Assembly: GCF_030297675.1 (NCBI RefSeq)
Contig: NZ_AP028142.1
Coordinates: forward strand, 1,426,001-1,490,000
Origin: Polynucleobacter sp. HIN11
GTDB taxonomy: Bacteria > Pseudomonadota > Gammaproteobacteria > Burkholderiales > Burkholderiaceae
DNA length: 64,000 nt
Reading direction: 5' to 3'
Position 1 is the stretch's first letter; each line of letters starts with the position of its first letter. The notes beneath the pieces are model-generated. The model was not told the DNA's origin, did not search any database, and saw only the letters and a list, made by a program, of their open reading frames with translations. Positions 27,499 to 38,547 of this stretch are shown here, piece by piece. The position numbers and the translations under genes were made by a program.

Positions 27499-28452
27499 GT
27501 GAAGGTATTTCGAAGACTTAAGCCCGCCTCGACCCAAGCGCCATGCGCCCTAACCATCGGCAATTTTGATGGTGTGCATCGCGGCCATCAAGCATTACTC
27601 CAGCAATTAGTGGAGGGTGCGTGCGCGCGTCATTTAAGCCCCTGCGTACTGACCTTTGAGCCCCACCCCCGAGAATTTTTTTCACCGCAAGATGCGCCAC
27701 CCCGGATACAGAATCTACGCGACAAATTAATGGCCTTAAAGCAATGCGCTGTCGATACGATTGCAATTGAAGAATTTAATCAAGCCTTCTCCCACTTAAG
27801 CCCCTCTGAGTTTGTACAAAATATCTTGATTGAAAAACTCAATACCAAATGGATACTCATTGGTGATGATTTCTGTTACGGCGCTAAACGCGCTGGTAAT
27901 TTTGATAGCTTGGCGGTCGCAGGAAAGCAGTTTGGTTTTGAAGTTAGTCGCATCCCAAGCGTTCTCGAGAGCGAAGAGCGAATCTCGTCTTCGCTCCTAA
28001 GACAGGCTCTCGAATTCGGCGACATGCAGCGCGCCACACAACTACTCGGACGCCCCTTTTCAATTTCGGGTCACGTGCTATATGGAAAGCAACTGGGACG
28101 CACGCTCGGATTTCCCACCATCAATTTAGCGGTTTGCACACGTCATCCGCATGCCAAACCAGTGACGAGCGGTATTTTTGTGAGTCAAGTGCATGGCTTG
28201 GATAAGAAGCCTTTACCTGCTGTCTCGAGTTTAGGGGTGCGGCCATCCGTAAAAAGCACCGGTCAGGTTCTTTTAGAAACCCACATCTTTGATTTCAATC
28301 AATCCATCTATGGGCAAGTGGTTTGCGTAGAATTACTAGCTCGACTGCATGAAGAACGAAAATACCCCGACCTAACTACCCTACAAGCTGCTATCCAAGA
28401 TGATGCCCAAAAGGCTCGTCAATACTTTCTTAAGAAAAATTCGTATGTCTGA
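27499..28452 (+). CDS. ribF: bifunctional riboflavin kinase / FAD synthetase
   Basis: RibF turns riboflavin into FMN and then FAD; 317 residues, cytosolic. The N-terminal nucleotidyltransferase domain has [17 protein letters not shown] (GxxHxGH) and [11 protein letters not shown]. The C-terminal riboflavin kinase domain begins near [15 protein letters not shown] and includes [17 protein letters not shown] and [15 protein letters not shown]. The start is GTG 27499. The stop overlaps the ileS start by eight bases (ATGTCTGA), and ribF-ileS-lspA is a widely conserved order. No FMN riboswitch fits in the 39-base gap upstream. Confidence 0.96.
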   Translation: MKVFRRLKPASTQAPCALTIGNFDGVHRGHQALLQQLVEGACARHLSPCVLTFEPHPREFFSPQDAPPRIQNLRDKLMALKQCAVDTIAIEEFNQAFSHLSPSEFVQNILIEKLNTKWILIGDDFCYGAKRAGNFDSLAVAGKQFGFEVSRIPSVLESEERISSSLLRQALEFGDMQRATQLLGRPFSISGHVLYGKQLGRTLGFPTINLAVCTRHPHAKPVTSGIFVSQVHGLDKKPLPAVSSLGVRPSVKSTGQVLLETHIFDFNQSIYGQVVCVELLARLHEERKYPDLTTLQAAIQDDAQKARQYFLKKNSYV

Positions 28453-31309
28453 TAAATCCCCAAACTACCCGGTCAATTTACTTGAGACCAGCTTTCCCAT
28501 GCGTGGCGATTTACCCAAGCGGGAACCCAAATGGGTGGAGGAGTGGCAACGCAATAAGGTCTATAAGGCGATTCGCAAGGCTCACGCTGGGCAGCCTAGT
28601 TTTATCCTGCACGATGGTCCTCCGTATGCCAACGGTGATATTCATATTGGTCATGCTGTCAATAAAATTCTGAAAGATATGATCGTGAAGTCCCGCTGGT
28701 TAATGGGCTTTGACGCCGTCTATGTGCCAGGCTGGGATTGCCACGGCATGCCCATTGAGATTCAGATTGAAAAACAATTTGGCAAAAACCTGCCCACTGC
28801 TGAGGTACAAGCCAAAGCTCGTGAATATGCGCAGGCTCAAGTTGCAAAGCAGAAAAAAGATTTTCAACGCTTAGGGGTTCTTGGCGAGTGGGATGAGCCC
28901 TATCTCACCATGGATTTTCAAAATGAGGCCGATGAAATTCGTGCACTTGGTGAGATCTGGAAAAAGGGTTATGTCTTTCGTGGATTAAAACCAGTGAACT
29001 GGTGCTTTGATTGCGGTTCCGCCCTAGCCGAAGCGGAAGTGGAATATCAAGATAAAACCGATCCCGCGGTTGATGTTGGTTTTGCCTTTGATTCCAATCA
29101 GACTACAAAACTTGTCAATGCATTCGGTCTCAAAGAACTGCCCAATAAACCCGGTATGGCAGTGATTTGGACCACAACCCCATGGACCTTGCCAGCGAAT
29201 CAAGCCTTAAACGTCCACCCCGATCTTGAGTACGCATTGGTCGAAACCGATCAGCGCTTGCTATTGTTAGCCAAAGATCGCGTTAAGGACTGTTTAGAGC
29301 AATATGGTCTAGAGGGAAAGATTTTGGCAAGTTGTAAAGGTAAAGCACTTGAGAATATTTCCTTTTGGCATCCGTTAGCGAATTTAGACTCCGGATACAA
29401 ACGCCTAGCACCAATTTACTGCGCTGATTACGTCACACTCGATACTGGTACGGGCCTAGTACATTGCGCCCCAGCTTATGGTGAAGATGACTTCAAATCC
29501 TGCAAGGCTCATGGTTTAGCCGATCACGACATTATCAATCCGGTCATGGGTGATGGAGTCTATGCCTCCTCTCTGCCACTATTTGCTGGTCAACATATTT
29601 GGAAAGCCAACCCAAATATTGTGAAAGCACTTGATGAGGCTGGGAGCCTTCTGAAGAATAAATCCTATACGCACTCCTACATGCATTGCTGGCGACACAA
29701 GACCCCTATTGTCTACCGCGCGACCTCCCAATGGTTTGCGAGCATGGATAAAAAACCAGCTGGTGAGAAGGCCTCATTGCGAGAAACCGCCTTAGCGGGA
29801 GTTGAGAGTACGCATTTCTATCCGGCCTGGGGCAAGCAACGCTTACACAGCATGATTGCCAACCGTCCCGATTGGACTCTTTCTCGCCAACGGCAATGGG
29901 GCGTACCTATGGCTTTCTTGATTCATAAAGAAACGGGTGAGCCGCATCCTCGCACCCCAGAACTACTTGAGCAAATCGCTCAGTTGGTTGAAAAAAATGG
30001 TATTGAGGCTTGGCAGAATTTAACCGTTGAAAGCTTGATTGGCGATGAAGCGAGTTCTTATGAGAAAAATCGTGACACGCTTGATGTGTGGTTTGACTCA
30101 GGCACAACCCATTGGCATGTGATGCGCGGCTCACATCGCAACGTACTGTATCGCCAGGAATCCGAGGGCGCAGAAGGTCGTTGGGCTGATCTTTATTTAG
30201 AGGGTTCTGATCAACATCGCGGTTGGTTTCACTCATCGCTCTTAACGGGCGCCATGCTTGATGGCAAACCCCCATATCGTGCCCTCTTAACCCATGGCTT
30301 TACGGTAGACGGTCAAGGTCGCAAGATGAGCAAGTCGGTTGGCAATGTGATTGCGCCTCAAGAGGTAGCCGACAAACTGGGTGCTGAAATTATTCGCTTG
30401 TGGGTTGCTTCGACTGACTACTCTGGAGAGATGTCAATCTCGGATGAGATTTTGAAACGGGTTGTTGAAAGCTATCGACGCATTCGTAATACCCTACGCT
30501 TTCTCTTGGCGAACCTCGCAGATTTTGATCCAAAAACAAATCAGCTACCCACCTCCGATTGGCTAGAGATTGATCGCTACAGCGTTGCACTAGCAGCCGA
30601 CTTACAAAACACGATTGAAGCACACTACCGTGATTATGAATTTCATCCAGCGGTCTCAAAAATATTGGCATTTTGTTCTGAAGACTTAGGCGGCTTCTAT
30701 TTAGATATTCTCAAAGATCGTCTCTACACCATGCCCGCAAATTCTGTAGGTCGACGCTCTGCTCAAAACGCGTTATTTCATATTAGCCAACATTTACTCA
30801 AATGGCTATCGCCCTTCCTCAGCTTTACCGCTGAGGAGGCTTGGAAATGCTACCCACACTTTGCCAAGTCCAAAGATAGCGCATCGATCTTCACCGAAGA
30901 ATTTGGGTCCTTTCCTGAAATCAAGGACGCCCAATCCTTGCTGACTAAATGGCAACGCATTCGCGAGATTCGCTCTGACATTACAAAAGCTATCGAACTC
31001 GAACGTGAAGCCGGGAAGATTGGGTCCTCCCTACAAGCTGAGTTACTGATCCAAGTAAACGCGACTGATTTTGAGCTACTGCAATCAATTGCTCCGGATC
31101 TACGCTTTGTGACGATTACCTCTCAATCTGAAATTGCGCTATCGGCCGATGGTAATACTCAGATCACAGTGAAGCCAAGCGCCTATCAAAAATGCGCGCG
31201 TTGCTGGCATCACACAGCCGATACTGGATCCCATTCAAACCATCCCGATCTCTGCGGGCGCTGCATTAGTAATCTTGATGGCGCTGGCGAACTTCGTCAG
31301 TTTGCATAA
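28445..31309 (+). CDS. ileS: isoleucyl-tRNA synthetase
   Basis: A class I synthetase of 954 residues with CP1 editing domain. The HIGH motif is [19 protein letters not shown] near residue 57, tryptophan-rich [10 protein letters not shown] lies in the editing domain, and KMSKS is [10 protein letters not shown] near residue 625. The C-terminal zinc finger is visible as CARCW and CGRC near residues 917-940, typical of the bacterial type 1 enzyme sensitive to mupirocin. I start at ATG 28445 ([15 protein letters not shown]), which overlaps the end of ribF. lspA follows two bases after the stop. Confidence 0.97.
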   Translation: MSDKSPNYPVNLLETSFPMRGDLPKREPKWVEEWQRNKVYKAIRKAHAGQPSFILHDGPPYANGDIHIGHAVNKILKDMIVKSRWLMGFDAVYVPGWDCHGMPIEIQIEKQFGKNLPTAEVQAKAREYAQAQVAKQKKDFQRLGVLGEWDEPYLTMDFQNEADEIRALGEIWKKGYVFRGLKPVNWCFDCGSALAEAEVEYQDKTDPAVDVGFAFDSNQTTKLVNAFGLKELPNKPGMAVIWTTTPWTLPANQALNVHPDLEYALVETDQRLLLLAKDRVKDCLEQYGLEGKILASCKGKALENISFWHPLANLDSGYKRLAPIYCADYVTLDTGTGLVHCAPAYGEDDFKSCKAHGLADHDIINPVMGDGVYASSLPLFAGQHIWKANPNIVKALDEAGSLLKNKSYTHSYMHCWRHKTPIVYRATSQWFASMDKKPAGEKASLRETALAGVESTHFYPAWGKQRLHSMIANRPDWTLSRQRQWGVPMAFLIHKETGEPHPRTPELLEQIAQLVEKNGIEAWQNLTVESLIGDEASSYEKNRDTLDVWFDSGTTHWHVMRGSHRNVLYRQESEGAEGRWADLYLEGSDQHRGWFHSSLLTGAMLDGKPPYRALLTHGFTVDGQGRKMSKSVGNVIAPQEVADKLGAEIIRLWVASTDYSGEMSISDEILKRVVESYRRIRNTLRFLLANLADFDPKTNQLPTSDWLEIDRYSVALAADLQNTIEAHYRDYEFHPAVSKILAFCSEDLGGFYLDILKDRLYTMPANSVGRRSAQNALFHISQHLLKWLSPFLSFTAEEAWKCYPHFAKSKDSASIFTEEFGSFPEIKDAQSLLTKWQRIREIRSDITKAIELEREAGKIGSSLQAELLIQVNATDFELLQSIAPDLRFVTITSQSEIALSADGNTQITVKPSAYQKCARCWHHTADTGSHSNHPDLCGRCISNLDGAGELRQFA

Positions 31310-31311
31310 AT

Positions 31312-31809
31312 ATGGTCAAGGCATCTTACCAAGAGGGCTCAAGCAAATGGTATTTACTGCTAGCCCTTGGAGTATTGATTGCTGATCAAGTCACCAAGTG
31401 GTGGGCTCAAATGAGTTTACCGATGGCTCAGGCAATTCAAGTTACTGATTTTCTGAATTGGTTCTTGATTTACAACCCAGGTGCAGCCTTCTCCTTTTTG
31501 TCTCAGGCAGGTGGTTGGCAACGCTGGTTTTTTACCGTAATTGGGATTGTTGCTGCCATTGTGATTATTTGGCTTTTACAAAAAAATACGCAAGATCGCC
31601 CTTTTTGTCTTGCCCTTTCCTTAATCCTTGGTGGGGCCATCGGGAATGTCATCGATCGCTTGCTTTATGGCGCTGTGGTTGACTTTATTGATGTGCACTA
31701 TGACGGTTGGCACTGGCCAGCCTTCAATATTGCTGATAGTGCTATCTCAATTGGTGCTACATTAATCGTTATTAACGAAATACGACGGGCCATTAAAGAC
31801 CGCCCCTAG
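31312..31809 (+). CDS. lspA: lipoprotein signal peptidase (signal peptidase II)
   Basis: An inner-membrane aspartyl protease of 165 residues that cleaves prolipoprotein signal peptides before the lipidated cysteine. Four hydrophobic segments are visible. The catalytic aspartates are in GGAIGNVIDRLLYGAVVDF (about D121) and FNIADSAISIG (about D141), and VTKWWAQ and NPGAAFSFL are the other conserved parts. The start follows the ileS stop almost directly. It would process LivJ-type lipoproteins such as the one in this window. Confidence 0.97.
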   Translation: MVKASYQEGSSKWYLLLALGVLIADQVTKWWAQMSLPMAQAIQVTDFLNWFLIYNPGAAFSFLSQAGGWQRWFFTVIGIVAAIVIIWLLQKNTQDRPFCLALSLILGGAIGNVIDRLLYGAVVDFIDVHYDGWHWPAFNIADSAISIGATLIVINEIRRAIKDRP

Positions 31810-31834
31810 AGTCAAATCGATTTGGAACCCGCGC

Positions 31835-33040
31835 ATGGCCTCGTTAGCAAACAAAAAAATTGTTTTAGGAATCTCCGGCGGAATTGCAGCCTATAAATCC
31901 GCTGAATTGGTCCGCGCCCTGATTCAAGAGGGAGCCGAGGTTCAAGTGGTGATGTCAGAATCTGCCATGCAATTCATTACTCCCGTCACCATGCAAGCAC
32001 TCAGTGGTAAACCGGTCTTTAGTAGTCAATGGGATCCGCGGATTAGTAATAATATGGCGCACATTGAGCTATCCCGTAAGGCCGATGCAATTTTGATTGC
32101 CCCTGCTAGCGCCGATCTGATGGCAAAACTATCGCTTGGTTTGGCAGATGATTTACTAACGACGATGTGCCTTGCGCGTGATTGCCCTCTTTTGATTGCG
32201 CCTGCCATGAATCTGCAAATGTGGGCCCACCCTGCTACCCAGCGTAGCCTCCAGCGACTTCAAAACGATGGTGTTGTAGTTCTTGGTCCCGGTAGCGGTG
32301 ACCAAGCATGTGGTGAAGTTGGTATGGGTCGGATGCTGGAGCCCTCTGAGCTATGCGAGCAACTAGTTGCATTTTTTCAGCCGCAGGTTTTAAGTGGGAA
32401 GCGGGTACTTATTACAGCCGGTCCAACATTTGAGGCTATCGACCCAGTTCGAGGCATTACCAACCTTAGTTCCGGCAAAATGGGGTTTGCAATTGCTCAA
32501 GCCGCTGTTGAAGCGGGCGCAGAAGTTCATTTGATTGCTGGGCCTTGTGATTTGCCTACTCCTTTGCAGGGCACCGGTAGGATTAAGCGGACGAATGTGA
32601 TCACTGGTGAAGAGATGCATCGCGCCACGCTCGCCTCAGCAGATTGTGATGTATTTTTTGCGGTCGCTGCTGTCGCCGACTGGACGATCGCTAATCGCGC
32701 TCCACAGAAGATTAAGCGCCAAGAGCAGTCTGGACTTGACTTAGAGTTTCGTTCGAATCCCGATATCTTGCTCGATATAGCTAAATTGGCTAAGCGCAAA
32801 TCAAAGCCATACTGCGTTGGCTTTGCTGCTGAAACCGATCGTTTGGGCAAACACTCTAAAGAGAAGCGTATTCGCAAGGGTATCCCAATGATTGTGGGAA
32901 ATATCGGCCCCACCACCTTTGGTCTCGATACCAATGAAATTCTCGTAGTGGACGACAAAGGCAGTAAAAACCTAGGCCGCGCCAGCAAGCTAGAGCTCGC
33001 CAGAAAACTCATTGCAATCGTTGGCACCCGCTTACCTTAA
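31835..33040 (+). CDS. coaBC: bifunctional phosphopantothenoylcysteine decarboxylase / phosphopantothenate-cysteine ligase
   Basis: CoaBC carries out two central steps of coenzyme A synthesis; 401 residues. The N-terminal FMN-binding decarboxylase has [37 protein letters not shown] and the PAMNLQMW motif (about residues 125-132). The C-terminal ligase starts near residue 188 with [20 protein letters not shown], then [10 protein letters not shown]. panB for pantoate synthesis is also in the window but distant. dut follows 15 bases later, the common coaBC-dut order. Confidence 0.96.
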   Translation: MASLANKKIVLGISGGIAAYKSAELVRALIQEGAEVQVVMSESAMQFITPVTMQALSGKPVFSSQWDPRISNNMAHIELSRKADAILIAPASADLMAKLSLGLADDLLTTMCLARDCPLLIAPAMNLQMWAHPATQRSLQRLQNDGVVVLGPGSGDQACGEVGMGRMLEPSELCEQLVAFFQPQVLSGKRVLITAGPTFEAIDPVRGITNLSSGKMGFAIAQAAVEAGAEVHLIAGPCDLPTPLQGTGRIKRTNVITGEEMHRATLASADCDVFFAVAAVADWTIANRAPQKIKRQEQSGLDLEFRSNPDILLDIAKLAKRKSKPYCVGFAAETDRLGKHSKEKRIRKGIPMIVGNIGPTTFGLDTNEILVVDDKGSKNLGRASKLELARKLIAIVGTRLP

Positions 33041-33055
33041 ATAGGAATATCAATA

Positions 33056-33505
33056 GTGCAAGTTCTTCAAGTGAAAATTCTCGATGAGCGGATGCGCTCA
33101 CAAATGCCTAGCTATGGCACCCCAGGAAGCGCTGGATTAGATTTGCGCGCCTGTATTGACAACGCAATTGAGCTTGCCCCTGGTCAAACGGAGCTCATTC
33201 CAACAGGTCTGGCAATTTATATTGAAGATCCTCGTTACGCCGCGATGATTCTGCCGCGCTCAGGACTCGGTCATAAACACGGAATTGTGTTGGGTAACCT
33301 AGTCGGATTAATTGATTCAGATTACCAAGGTCAATTGATGGTGAGTGCTTGGAACCGAGGCTCAACTGCGTTTCGGTTGGAGCCGATGGAGCGATTAGCG
33401 CAACTTGTGATTGTTCCAGTACAGCAAGTGGAACTTAAAGTAGTGGCTGAGTTTGAAAGTAGCACCCGGGGAACGGGTGGCTTCGGTAGCACTGGACGCG
33501 GATAA
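33056..33505 (+). CDS. dut: deoxyuridine 5'-triphosphate nucleotidohydrolase (dUTPase)
   Basis: Trimeric dUTPase of 149 residues that converts dUTP to dUMP and prevents uracil entering DNA. Motifs in order are [33 protein letters not shown] and the C-terminal glycine-rich flap [10 protein letters not shown]. The start is GTG 33056 with TAGGA upstream. The gene converges on clpA; the stop codon sits in the loop of a small inverted repeat. Confidence 0.97.
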   Translation: MQVLQVKILDERMRSQMPSYGTPGSAGLDLRACIDNAIELAPGQTELIPTGLAIYIEDPRYAAMILPRSGLGHKHGIVLGNLVGLIDSDYQGQLMVSAWNRGSTAFRLEPMERLAQLVIVPVQQVELKVVAEFESSTRGTGGFGSTGRG

Positions 33506-33515
33506 CTCCGCGCCC
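33494..33515. terminator. possible weak bidirectional hairpin between dut and clpA
   Basis: CGCGGA (33497-33502), loop TAAC and TCCGCG (33507-33512) form six base pairs, extendable by two G-C pairs past one mismatch. The dut stop codon TAA is in the loop. There is no real T-run on either side, so terminator function is doubtful. Confidence 0.3.
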
Positions 33516-33525
33516 AGCGATTTCT

Positions 33526-35835
33526 CTAGATTTCTTCGACTGGCTCGATACTCGCCTTACTCGATTTACTTGGCGGCTGGTTCGAGGATTGAATCTGCAG
33601 CTGCACCTTACCATCCTCATCAATATCCACCACCACCGAACCACCATGGGCTAAGCGCCCAAAGAGTAATTCATCGGCCAATGCCTTACGTACTGTATCC
33701 TGAATAATTCGCTGCATCGGTCGCGCGCCCATGAGCGGATCAAAGCCATGTTTCGCCAGATAGGAACGCAAGGCAGTGCTAAAGACCGCATCGACTTTTT
33801 TCTCGTGCAATTGCTCTTCGAGCTGCATGAGGAACTTATCGACCACGCGCATGATGATGGACTCGTCCAAAGCCTTAAAGGAGACGATTGCATCTAAGCG
33901 GTTTCTAAACTCCGGGGTGAAGAACTTCTTGATGTCTGCCATTTCATCACCTTGCTCACGCGCATTGGTAAAGCCCATGGTCGACTTTTGCATCGCCTCC
34001 GCACCCGCATTGGTGGTCATAATGATGATGACATTGCGGAAATCAGTCTTCCGTCCGTTGTTATCGGTTAAGGTGCCGTGATCCATCACCTGCAAGAGGA
34101 TATTGAAAATGTCCGGATGCGCCTTCTCAATTTCATCGAGCAACAAAACGCAATGCGGTTTCTTTGAAACGGCCTCGGTTAGTAATCCGCCTTGATCAAA
34201 GCCAACGTAGCCAGGGGGCGCTCCAATCAAACGGCTTACCGCATGGCGTTCCATGTATTCGGACATATCAAAACGGAGCAGCTCAATACCCATGATGAAG
34301 GCCAACTGCTTCGCAACCTCGGTCTTGCCGACCCCGGTGGGACCTGAAAAGAGGAAAGAGCCAATTGGCCGGTCAACCTTACCTAAGCCAGCACGAGTCA
34401 TCTTGATGGCGCTCGCAAGGGCCTCAATTGCCGGGTCTTGACCGAAAACGACGCTCTTGATATCGCGATCCAAGGTTTGTAGCTTGCTACGATCATCGAC
34501 CGATACCGATTGCGGTGGGATGCGCGCAATCTTCGCCACAATCTCTTCAATTTCTTGGCGGTTAATGGTTTTCTTCTGCTTTGATTTAGGGAGAATGCGC
34601 TGGGCAGCACCTGCCTCATCAATCACATCAATCGCCTTATCGGGCAAATGGCGATCATTAATATATCGAGATGATAATTCAGCAGCGGCTACAAGTGCGG
34701 CAGCTGCATACTTGACACCATGGTGCTCCTCAAAGCGCGACTTCAAGCCACGCAGAATTTGTACGGTTTGATCCACAGTCGGCTCTACCACGTCAACTTT
34801 TTGGAAACGCCGCGATAGTGCCGCATCTTTTTCGAAGATGCCACGGTATTCAGTAAAGGTGGTTGCCCCAATACACTTAAGCGTACCGCTCGATAGTGCT
34901 GGCTTTAGTAGATTGCTCGCATCTAGGGTTCCACCAGAGGCAGCACCCGCACCAATCAAGGTATGAATCTCATCGATAAAAAGGATGCCATGGGGATTAT
35001 CTTTTAATGACTTCAGGACGCTTTTGAGCCGCTGCTCAAAATCACCACGGTATTTTGTCCCCGCCAGCAATGCGCCCATATCTAAGGAGTAAACCGTAGC
35101 ATTTGCCAAAATTTCTGGAACCTCACCCTTTGTGATTCTCCAGGCCAGGCCCTCCGCAATCGCGGTCTTACCTACACCAGCCTCACCAACCAAAAGTGGA
35201 TTATTTTTACGTCGCCGACATAAAACCTGAATGACCCGCTCGACCTCGCCCTCGCGACCAATTAATGGATCGATCTTGCCTTGACGCGCCATCGCGTTGA
35301 GGTTTTGGGTAAACTGATCAAGAGGACTTTCTTTGCCACTACTTGCAGCCTCCTCAGTATCAGGGCTCGCCTCAGCCGCTTTTGCAGGTTCCGTGTTGTC
35401 TTTACGAACACCGTGACTAATGAAGTTCACCACGTCCAAGCGGGTTACCCCTTGCTGTTGCAAGAAATACACCGCGTGCGAATCTTTCTCACCAAAGATA
35501 GCCACTAACACATTAGCGCCAGTCACCTCTTTTTTACCATTCGAGGTCGACTGCACATGCATGATGGCGCGCTGGATGACTCTCTGGAATCCAAGCGTTG
35601 GTTGAGTATCGACCTCTTCTGTTCCAGGGACGACTGGGGTATTGTCATTAATAAAATTTTTCAGTTGGGAACGCAACTCAGCAATATTGACCGCACAGGC
35701 CTTCAGAACCTCAACTGAGGTAGCGTTATCCAATAACGCCGACAGCAAGTGCTCAACCGTAATGAACTCGTGGCGCGCTGCGCGAGCGTCCACAAAAGCC
35801 ATATGCAAACTTACTTCCAGTTCTTGAGCAATCAT
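33526..35835 (-). CDS. clpA: ATP-dependent Clp protease ATP-binding subunit ClpA
   Basis: An AAA+ unfoldase of 769 residues that feeds proteins to ClpP. The N-terminal Clp-N domain (about 1-140) receives ClpS. AAA module 1 has Walker A GEAGVGKT and [14 protein letters not shown]; module 2 has [14 protein letters not shown] and [14 protein letters not shown] ClpA-type helix-turn-helix C-terminal D2-small domain ends the protein. There is no middle coiled-coil domain, which separates it from ClpB and ClpC. Start ATG 35835 overlaps the clpS stop (ATGA). clpP is not in the window. Confidence 0.97.
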   Translation of the reverse strand: MIAQELEVSLHMAFVDARAARHEFITVEHLLSALLDNATSVEVLKACAVNIAELRSQLKNFINDNTPVVPGTEEVDTQPTLGFQRVIQRAIMHVQSTSNGKKEVTGANVLVAIFGEKDSHAVYFLQQQGVTRLDVVNFISHGVRKDNTEPAKAAEASPDTEEAASSGKESPLDQFTQNLNAMARQGKIDPLIGREGEVERVIQVLCRRRKNNPLLVGEAGVGKTAIAEGLAWRITKGEVPEILANATVYSLDMGALLAGTKYRGDFEQRLKSVLKSLKDNPHGILFIDEIHTLIGAGAASGGTLDASNLLKPALSSGTLKCIGATTFTEYRGIFEKDAALSRRFQKVDVVEPTVDQTVQILRGLKSRFEEHHGVKYAAAALVAAAELSSRYINDRHLPDKAIDVIDEAGAAQRILPKSKQKKTINRQEIEEIVAKIARIPPQSVSVDDRSKLQTLDRDIKSVVFGQDPAIEALASAIKMTRAGLGKVDRPIGSFLFSGPTGVGKTEVAKQLAFIMGIELLRFDMSEYMERHAVSRLIGAPPGYVGFDQGGLLTEAVSKKPHCVLLLDEIEKAHPDIFNILLQVMDHGTLTDNNGRKTDFRNVIIIMTTNAGAEAMQKSTMGFTNAREQGDEMADIKKFFTPEFRNRLDAIVSFKALDESIIMRVVDKFLMQLEEQLHEKKVDAVFSTALRSYLAKHGFDPLMGARPMQRIIQDTVRKALADELLFGRLAHGGSVVVDIDEDGKVQLQIQSSNQPPSKSSKASIEPVEEI

Positions 35836-36179
35836 GCTTCCTCCATAGTGCACTGCAATGGGTGACCCGCTTCACGGGAACGTTCTATGACTTGATGGAC
35901 CTTGGTCGAGGCCACATCGCGGGTATAGATACCGCAAACGCCTTTTCCTGCCAGATGCACTTGCAACATGATGCGAGTTGCCGTCTCTTGATCTTTATTA
36001 AAGTATTCCTGAATCACCATCACCACAAATTCCATCGGTGTGTAGTCGTCGTTTAACAACATCACTTTGTACATGGCCGGCACCTTGACCTTTTCGGCCT
36101 GCCGTTCCAATAAAACCGTGTCTTCCTTAAACGGGGTGACTGGGCTTCCTCCGGGGGGTGTTTTGGAATTACGACTCAT
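35832..36179 (-). CDS. clpS: ATP-dependent Clp protease adaptor ClpS
   Basis: The N-end rule adaptor, 115 residues, which binds substrates with N-terminal Leu, Phe, Tyr or Trp and delivers them to ClpA. Conserved parts are [17 protein letters not shown] (binding pocket, LNDDxT near residue 43), [17 protein letters not shown] and the C-terminal [10 protein letters not shown]. Start ATG 36179 is favoured over upstream in-frame starts by the family N-terminus and by TAGAAT seven bases before it. It is co-transcribed with clpA. Confidence 0.96.
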   Translation of the reverse strand: MSRNSKTPPGGSPVTPFKEDTVLLERQAEKVKVPAMYKVMLLNDDYTPMEFVVMVIQEYFNKDQETATRIMLQVHLAGKGVCGIYTRDVASTKVHQVIERSREAGHPLQCTMEEA

Positions 36180-36186
36180 GAGAAAC

Positions 36187-36214
36187 ATTCTAACCACACC
36201 GCAAAACTCTGCAA
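36187..36214 (-). promoter_or_regulatory. clpS: clpS-clpA promoter, predicted leaderless
   Basis: On the minus strand TTGCAG (36214-36209), 16 bases and TAGAAT (36192-36187) stand in promoter spacing. TAGAAT ends seven bases before the clpS ATG. No Shine-Dalgarno lies between them. Confidence 0.55.
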
Positions 36215-36336
36215 TAAATCCACGCAAATCAGGTTTTCATCTGACGAAAACCATTCAAAATCAAGGCATATTTGTCATATTGGGGCGTTTTTATGAAAAA
36301 AAAGGGTTTTTCCTAGTGATATTGAGTCATATTTCC

Positions 36337-36365
36337 TTGACACCCCTCCAAAAAGGGCAAACAAT
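36337..36365 (+). promoter_or_regulatory. cold-shock gene promoter
   Basis: A perfect TTGACA (-35, 36337-36342), 17 bases and AACAAT (-10, 36360-36365; four of six matches). A start near 36372 gives a 5' leader of about 115 bases, like the long leaders of cold-induced csp messages, followed by a ribosome site (ATGGAG) six bases before the ATG. Confidence 0.6.
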
Positions 36366-36486
36366 CAATCCTGTGGTGTTTTTCTCGTTTGAGATTTACC
36401 TGCATTAGGCGTGTTGCGGAGTAAGACTGATCAAAAGGTATTTCCCCTCTTCACGGTTGTCTTTAGATTTTTGTAATGGAGTTCGC

Positions 36487-36690
36487 ATGGCGACCGGAGT
36501 TGTTAAGTGGTTTAATGATGCAAAAGGTTTCGGTTTTATCAAACCGGATGATGGAGAAGAAGAGTTGTTTGCACACTTTAGTGCAATCACGATGAGTGGC
36601 TTTAAAACCCTCAAAGAAGGTCAAAAAGTAACGTTTGACATTACTCAAGGCCCAAAAGGTAAACAGGCAACCAATATTCAAGCTGCCTGA
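36487..36690 (+). CDS. CspA-family cold-shock protein
   Basis: A single OB-fold cold-shock domain of 67 residues that binds single-stranded RNA and DNA. RNP1 is KGFGFIKP and RNP2 is ELFAHFSAI. It acts as an RNA chaperone and may be constitutive or cold-induced; the long AT-rich leader hints at cold control. The start ATG 36487 ([10 protein letters not shown]) follows ATGGAG; an in-frame ATG ten codons upstream lies before the ribosome site. A strong terminator follows. Confidence 0.96.
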   Translation: MATGVVKWFNDAKGFGFIKPDDGEEELFAHFSAITMSGFKTLKEGQKVTFDITQGPKGKQATNIQAA

Positions 36691-36709
36691 TCACTAGCTG
36701 ATCCCAAGT

Positions 36710-36739
36710 AAAAACCCCAGGCTTCAACCTGGGGTTTTT
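36710..36739. terminator. bidirectional terminator between csp and icd
   Basis: AAAAACCCCAGG, loop CTTCAA and CCTGGGGTTTTT make a 12-base-pair stem with A and T runs at the two ends. It lies 20 bases after the csp stop and 20 bases from the convergent icd stop. Confidence 0.92.
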
Positions 36740-36758
36740 CTTTTAGAGTTCTTGCCAA

Positions 36759-38009
36759 TTACATATTGTCAATCATGACTTGACCAAATCCTGAGCACGA
36801 AACTTGGGTCGACCCTGGTAATAAACGCGCAAAGTCATAGGTGACCTTCTTCGAAAGAATGGCTTTTTCCATCGAGGAAATAATCAAGTCCGCCGCTTCG
36901 GTCCAGCCCAGATGACGCAGCATCATCTCAGCAGATAAGATTTCGGAGCCAGGATTAACGTAATCTTTGCCAGCGTATTTTGGAGCTGTACCGTGCGTGG
37001 CCTCAAACATCGCAATGCTGTCAGACATATTGGCGCCCGGGGCAATTCCAATTCCGCCAACTTGGGCAGCGAGCGCGTCCGAGATGTAGTCGCCATTGAG
37101 ATTTAAGGTCGCAATCACGCTGTACTCATTGGGACGCAATAAGATCTGCTGCAAGAACGCATCGGCAATCACATCTTTAACAATGATGTCTTTACCGGTT
37201 TTAGGGTTCTTAAACTTGCACCATGGCCCACCATCAACCAGTTGCGCCCCAAATTCTTTCATGGCAAGCTCATAGCCCCAATCACGGAAACCCCCTTCGG
37301 TAAATTTCATGATATTGCCCTTGTGAACCAAGGTAACAGAAGGCTTGTCATTATCGATTGCGTACTGGAAGGCCTTGCGAACTAACCGCTGTGTACCCTC
37401 ACGCGATACGGGCTTGATACCAATACTGGAGGACTCTGGAAAACGAATCTTCTTCACGCCCATTTCTTTAATCAAGAAATCAACCATCTTTTTAGCGCCC
37501 TCAGTGCCGGCTTCCCATTCAATACCCGCATAAATATCTTCGGAGTTCTCGCGAAAGATCACCATATCGGTCTTCTCGGGCTCGCGCACAGGAGAAGGCA
37601 CTCCTTTGAAATAACGCACTGGGCGCAAGCAAACATACAAATCAAGGGATTGACGTAAGGCTACGTTCAAAGAACGAATACCGCCACCAACGGGGGTGGT
37701 GAGCGGTCCCTTAATGGATACAACGTATTCTTTGACCGCATCGAGGGTCTCATCAGGCATCCAAACATCTGGGCCATAAACCTTGGTCGATTTTTCTCCA
37801 GCATAGACCTCCATCCAAGAAATCTTGCGCTTACCGCCATAAGCCTTCTCAACTGCGGCGTCGACCACCTTGATCATCACTGGAGTGATGTCCATCCCGG
37901 TACCATCCCCCTCGATAAACGGAATAATGGGGTTATTAGGAACATTGATTGAAAAATCTGGATTAACCGTAATTTTTTCACCAGCTGGGACTTTAATGTG
38001 CTTGTACAT
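36759..38009 (-). CDS. icd: NADP-dependent isocitrate dehydrogenase
   Basis: The TCA-cycle enzyme oxidising isocitrate to 2-oxoglutarate; 416 residues, same length as E. coli Icd. Seen are [17 protein letters not shown] near the N-terminus, the substrate-loop arginines in [40 protein letters not shown] and [11 protein letters not shown]. The NADP-specificity position region ([17 protein letters not shown], with lysine and tyrosine after the helix) matches the E. coli NADP type. The ribosome site CGGAGAA precedes ATG 38009. It is convergent with the csp gene. Confidence 0.97.
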   Translation of the reverse strand: MYKHIKVPAGEKITVNPDFSINVPNNPIIPFIEGDGTGMDITPVMIKVVDAAVEKAYGGKRKISWMEVYAGEKSTKVYGPDVWMPDETLDAVKEYVVSIKGPLTTPVGGGIRSLNVALRQSLDLYVCLRPVRYFKGVPSPVREPEKTDMVIFRENSEDIYAGIEWEAGTEGAKKMVDFLIKEMGVKKIRFPESSSIGIKPVSREGTQRLVRKAFQYAIDNDKPSVTLVHKGNIMKFTEGGFRDWGYELAMKEFGAQLVDGGPWCKFKNPKTGKDIIVKDVIADAFLQQILLRPNEYSVIATLNLNGDYISDALAAQVGGIGIAPGANMSDSIAMFEATHGTAPKYAGKDYVNPGSEILSAEMMLRHLGWTEAADLIISSMEKAILSKKVTYDFARLLPGSTQVSCSGFGQVMIDNM

Positions 38010-38100
38010 GATGCTTTTCTCCGTTTAACGAATATGGTATTTTCACATGAGGCAAAACTGCCTATTCCTGAAAACGCCCTATTTTAATTCCCCTCGCCCT

Positions 38101-38544
38101 ATGATCCGCAAATACTTGACCATTCTGGCGGCTTGTTTTTTCTTCATCCTCACAGAAAATACCGCTGCTCAAGGCTCCTCCTTGCCAATCATTGAACTCA
38201 AGGCTGGAATGCACCGAATTGAGGCTGAACTCGCCGACACCCCAGCAGCAAGGCAAACGGGCTTAATGTACCGAACGTTTATGCCCACCAATGCTGGAAT
38301 GCTCTTTGTTTTTCCAGAAAAGGCCATTCATTGCTTTTGGATGCGCAATACAAAATTACCGCTAACCATCGCGTTTATTGATGATGATGGCAAGATCGTG
38401 AATCTCTCCGATATGGAGCCCGAAACTCAGAATAATCACTGTCCCCGAGCGCCGGTTCGGTTCGCTCTCGAAATGAATCAGAAATGGTTTGCGCAACGGG
38501 CTCTTGGGCCCGGCACGGTGATTACAGGCTTACCAAAACGCTAG
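38101..38544 (+). CDS. DUF192 family secreted protein
   Basis: A 147-residue protein with an N-terminal signal peptide (MIRKYLTILAACFFFIL followed by TENTAAQG) and a DUF192 domain: ARQTGLMYRTFMPTNAGMLF, CFWMRNTKLPLTIAFID and NNHCPRAPVRFALEMN. It is likely periplasmic. The domain's function is unknown. Start ATG 38101 directly begins the signal peptide; an in-frame ATG at 38047 would add an N-terminus unlike a signal peptide. It is divergent from icd and converges with ppnP four bases away. Confidence 0.85.
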   Translation: MIRKYLTILAACFFFILTENTAAQGSSLPIIELKAGMHRIEAELADTPAARQTGLMYRTFMPTNAGMLFVFPEKAIHCFWMRNTKLPLTIAFIDDDGKIVNLSDMEPETQNNHCPRAPVRFALEMNQKWFAQRALGPGTVITGLPKR

Positions 38545-38547
38545 TAG

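Larger units (their letters stand above)
36180..36486. other. 307-base intergenic region between clpS and the cold-shock gene
   Basis: This divergent regulatory region contains no gene. It is AT-rich and holds the clpS promoter at its left end, the csp promoter near its middle and a leader of about 115 bases before the csp ATG. A direct repeat GTCATATT occurs at 36274-36281 and 36326-36333; its meaning is unknown. Confidence 0.7.

Noticed and set aside
32527..33027. 166-codon open frame on the minus strand
   Set aside because: It is antisense to the end of coaBC, whose protein is complete and conserved; the composition is that of a shadow frame.
36274..36333. Direct repeat GTCATATT as a regulator site
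   Set aside because: Eight AT-rich bases repeated once in an AT-rich region is weak evidence.
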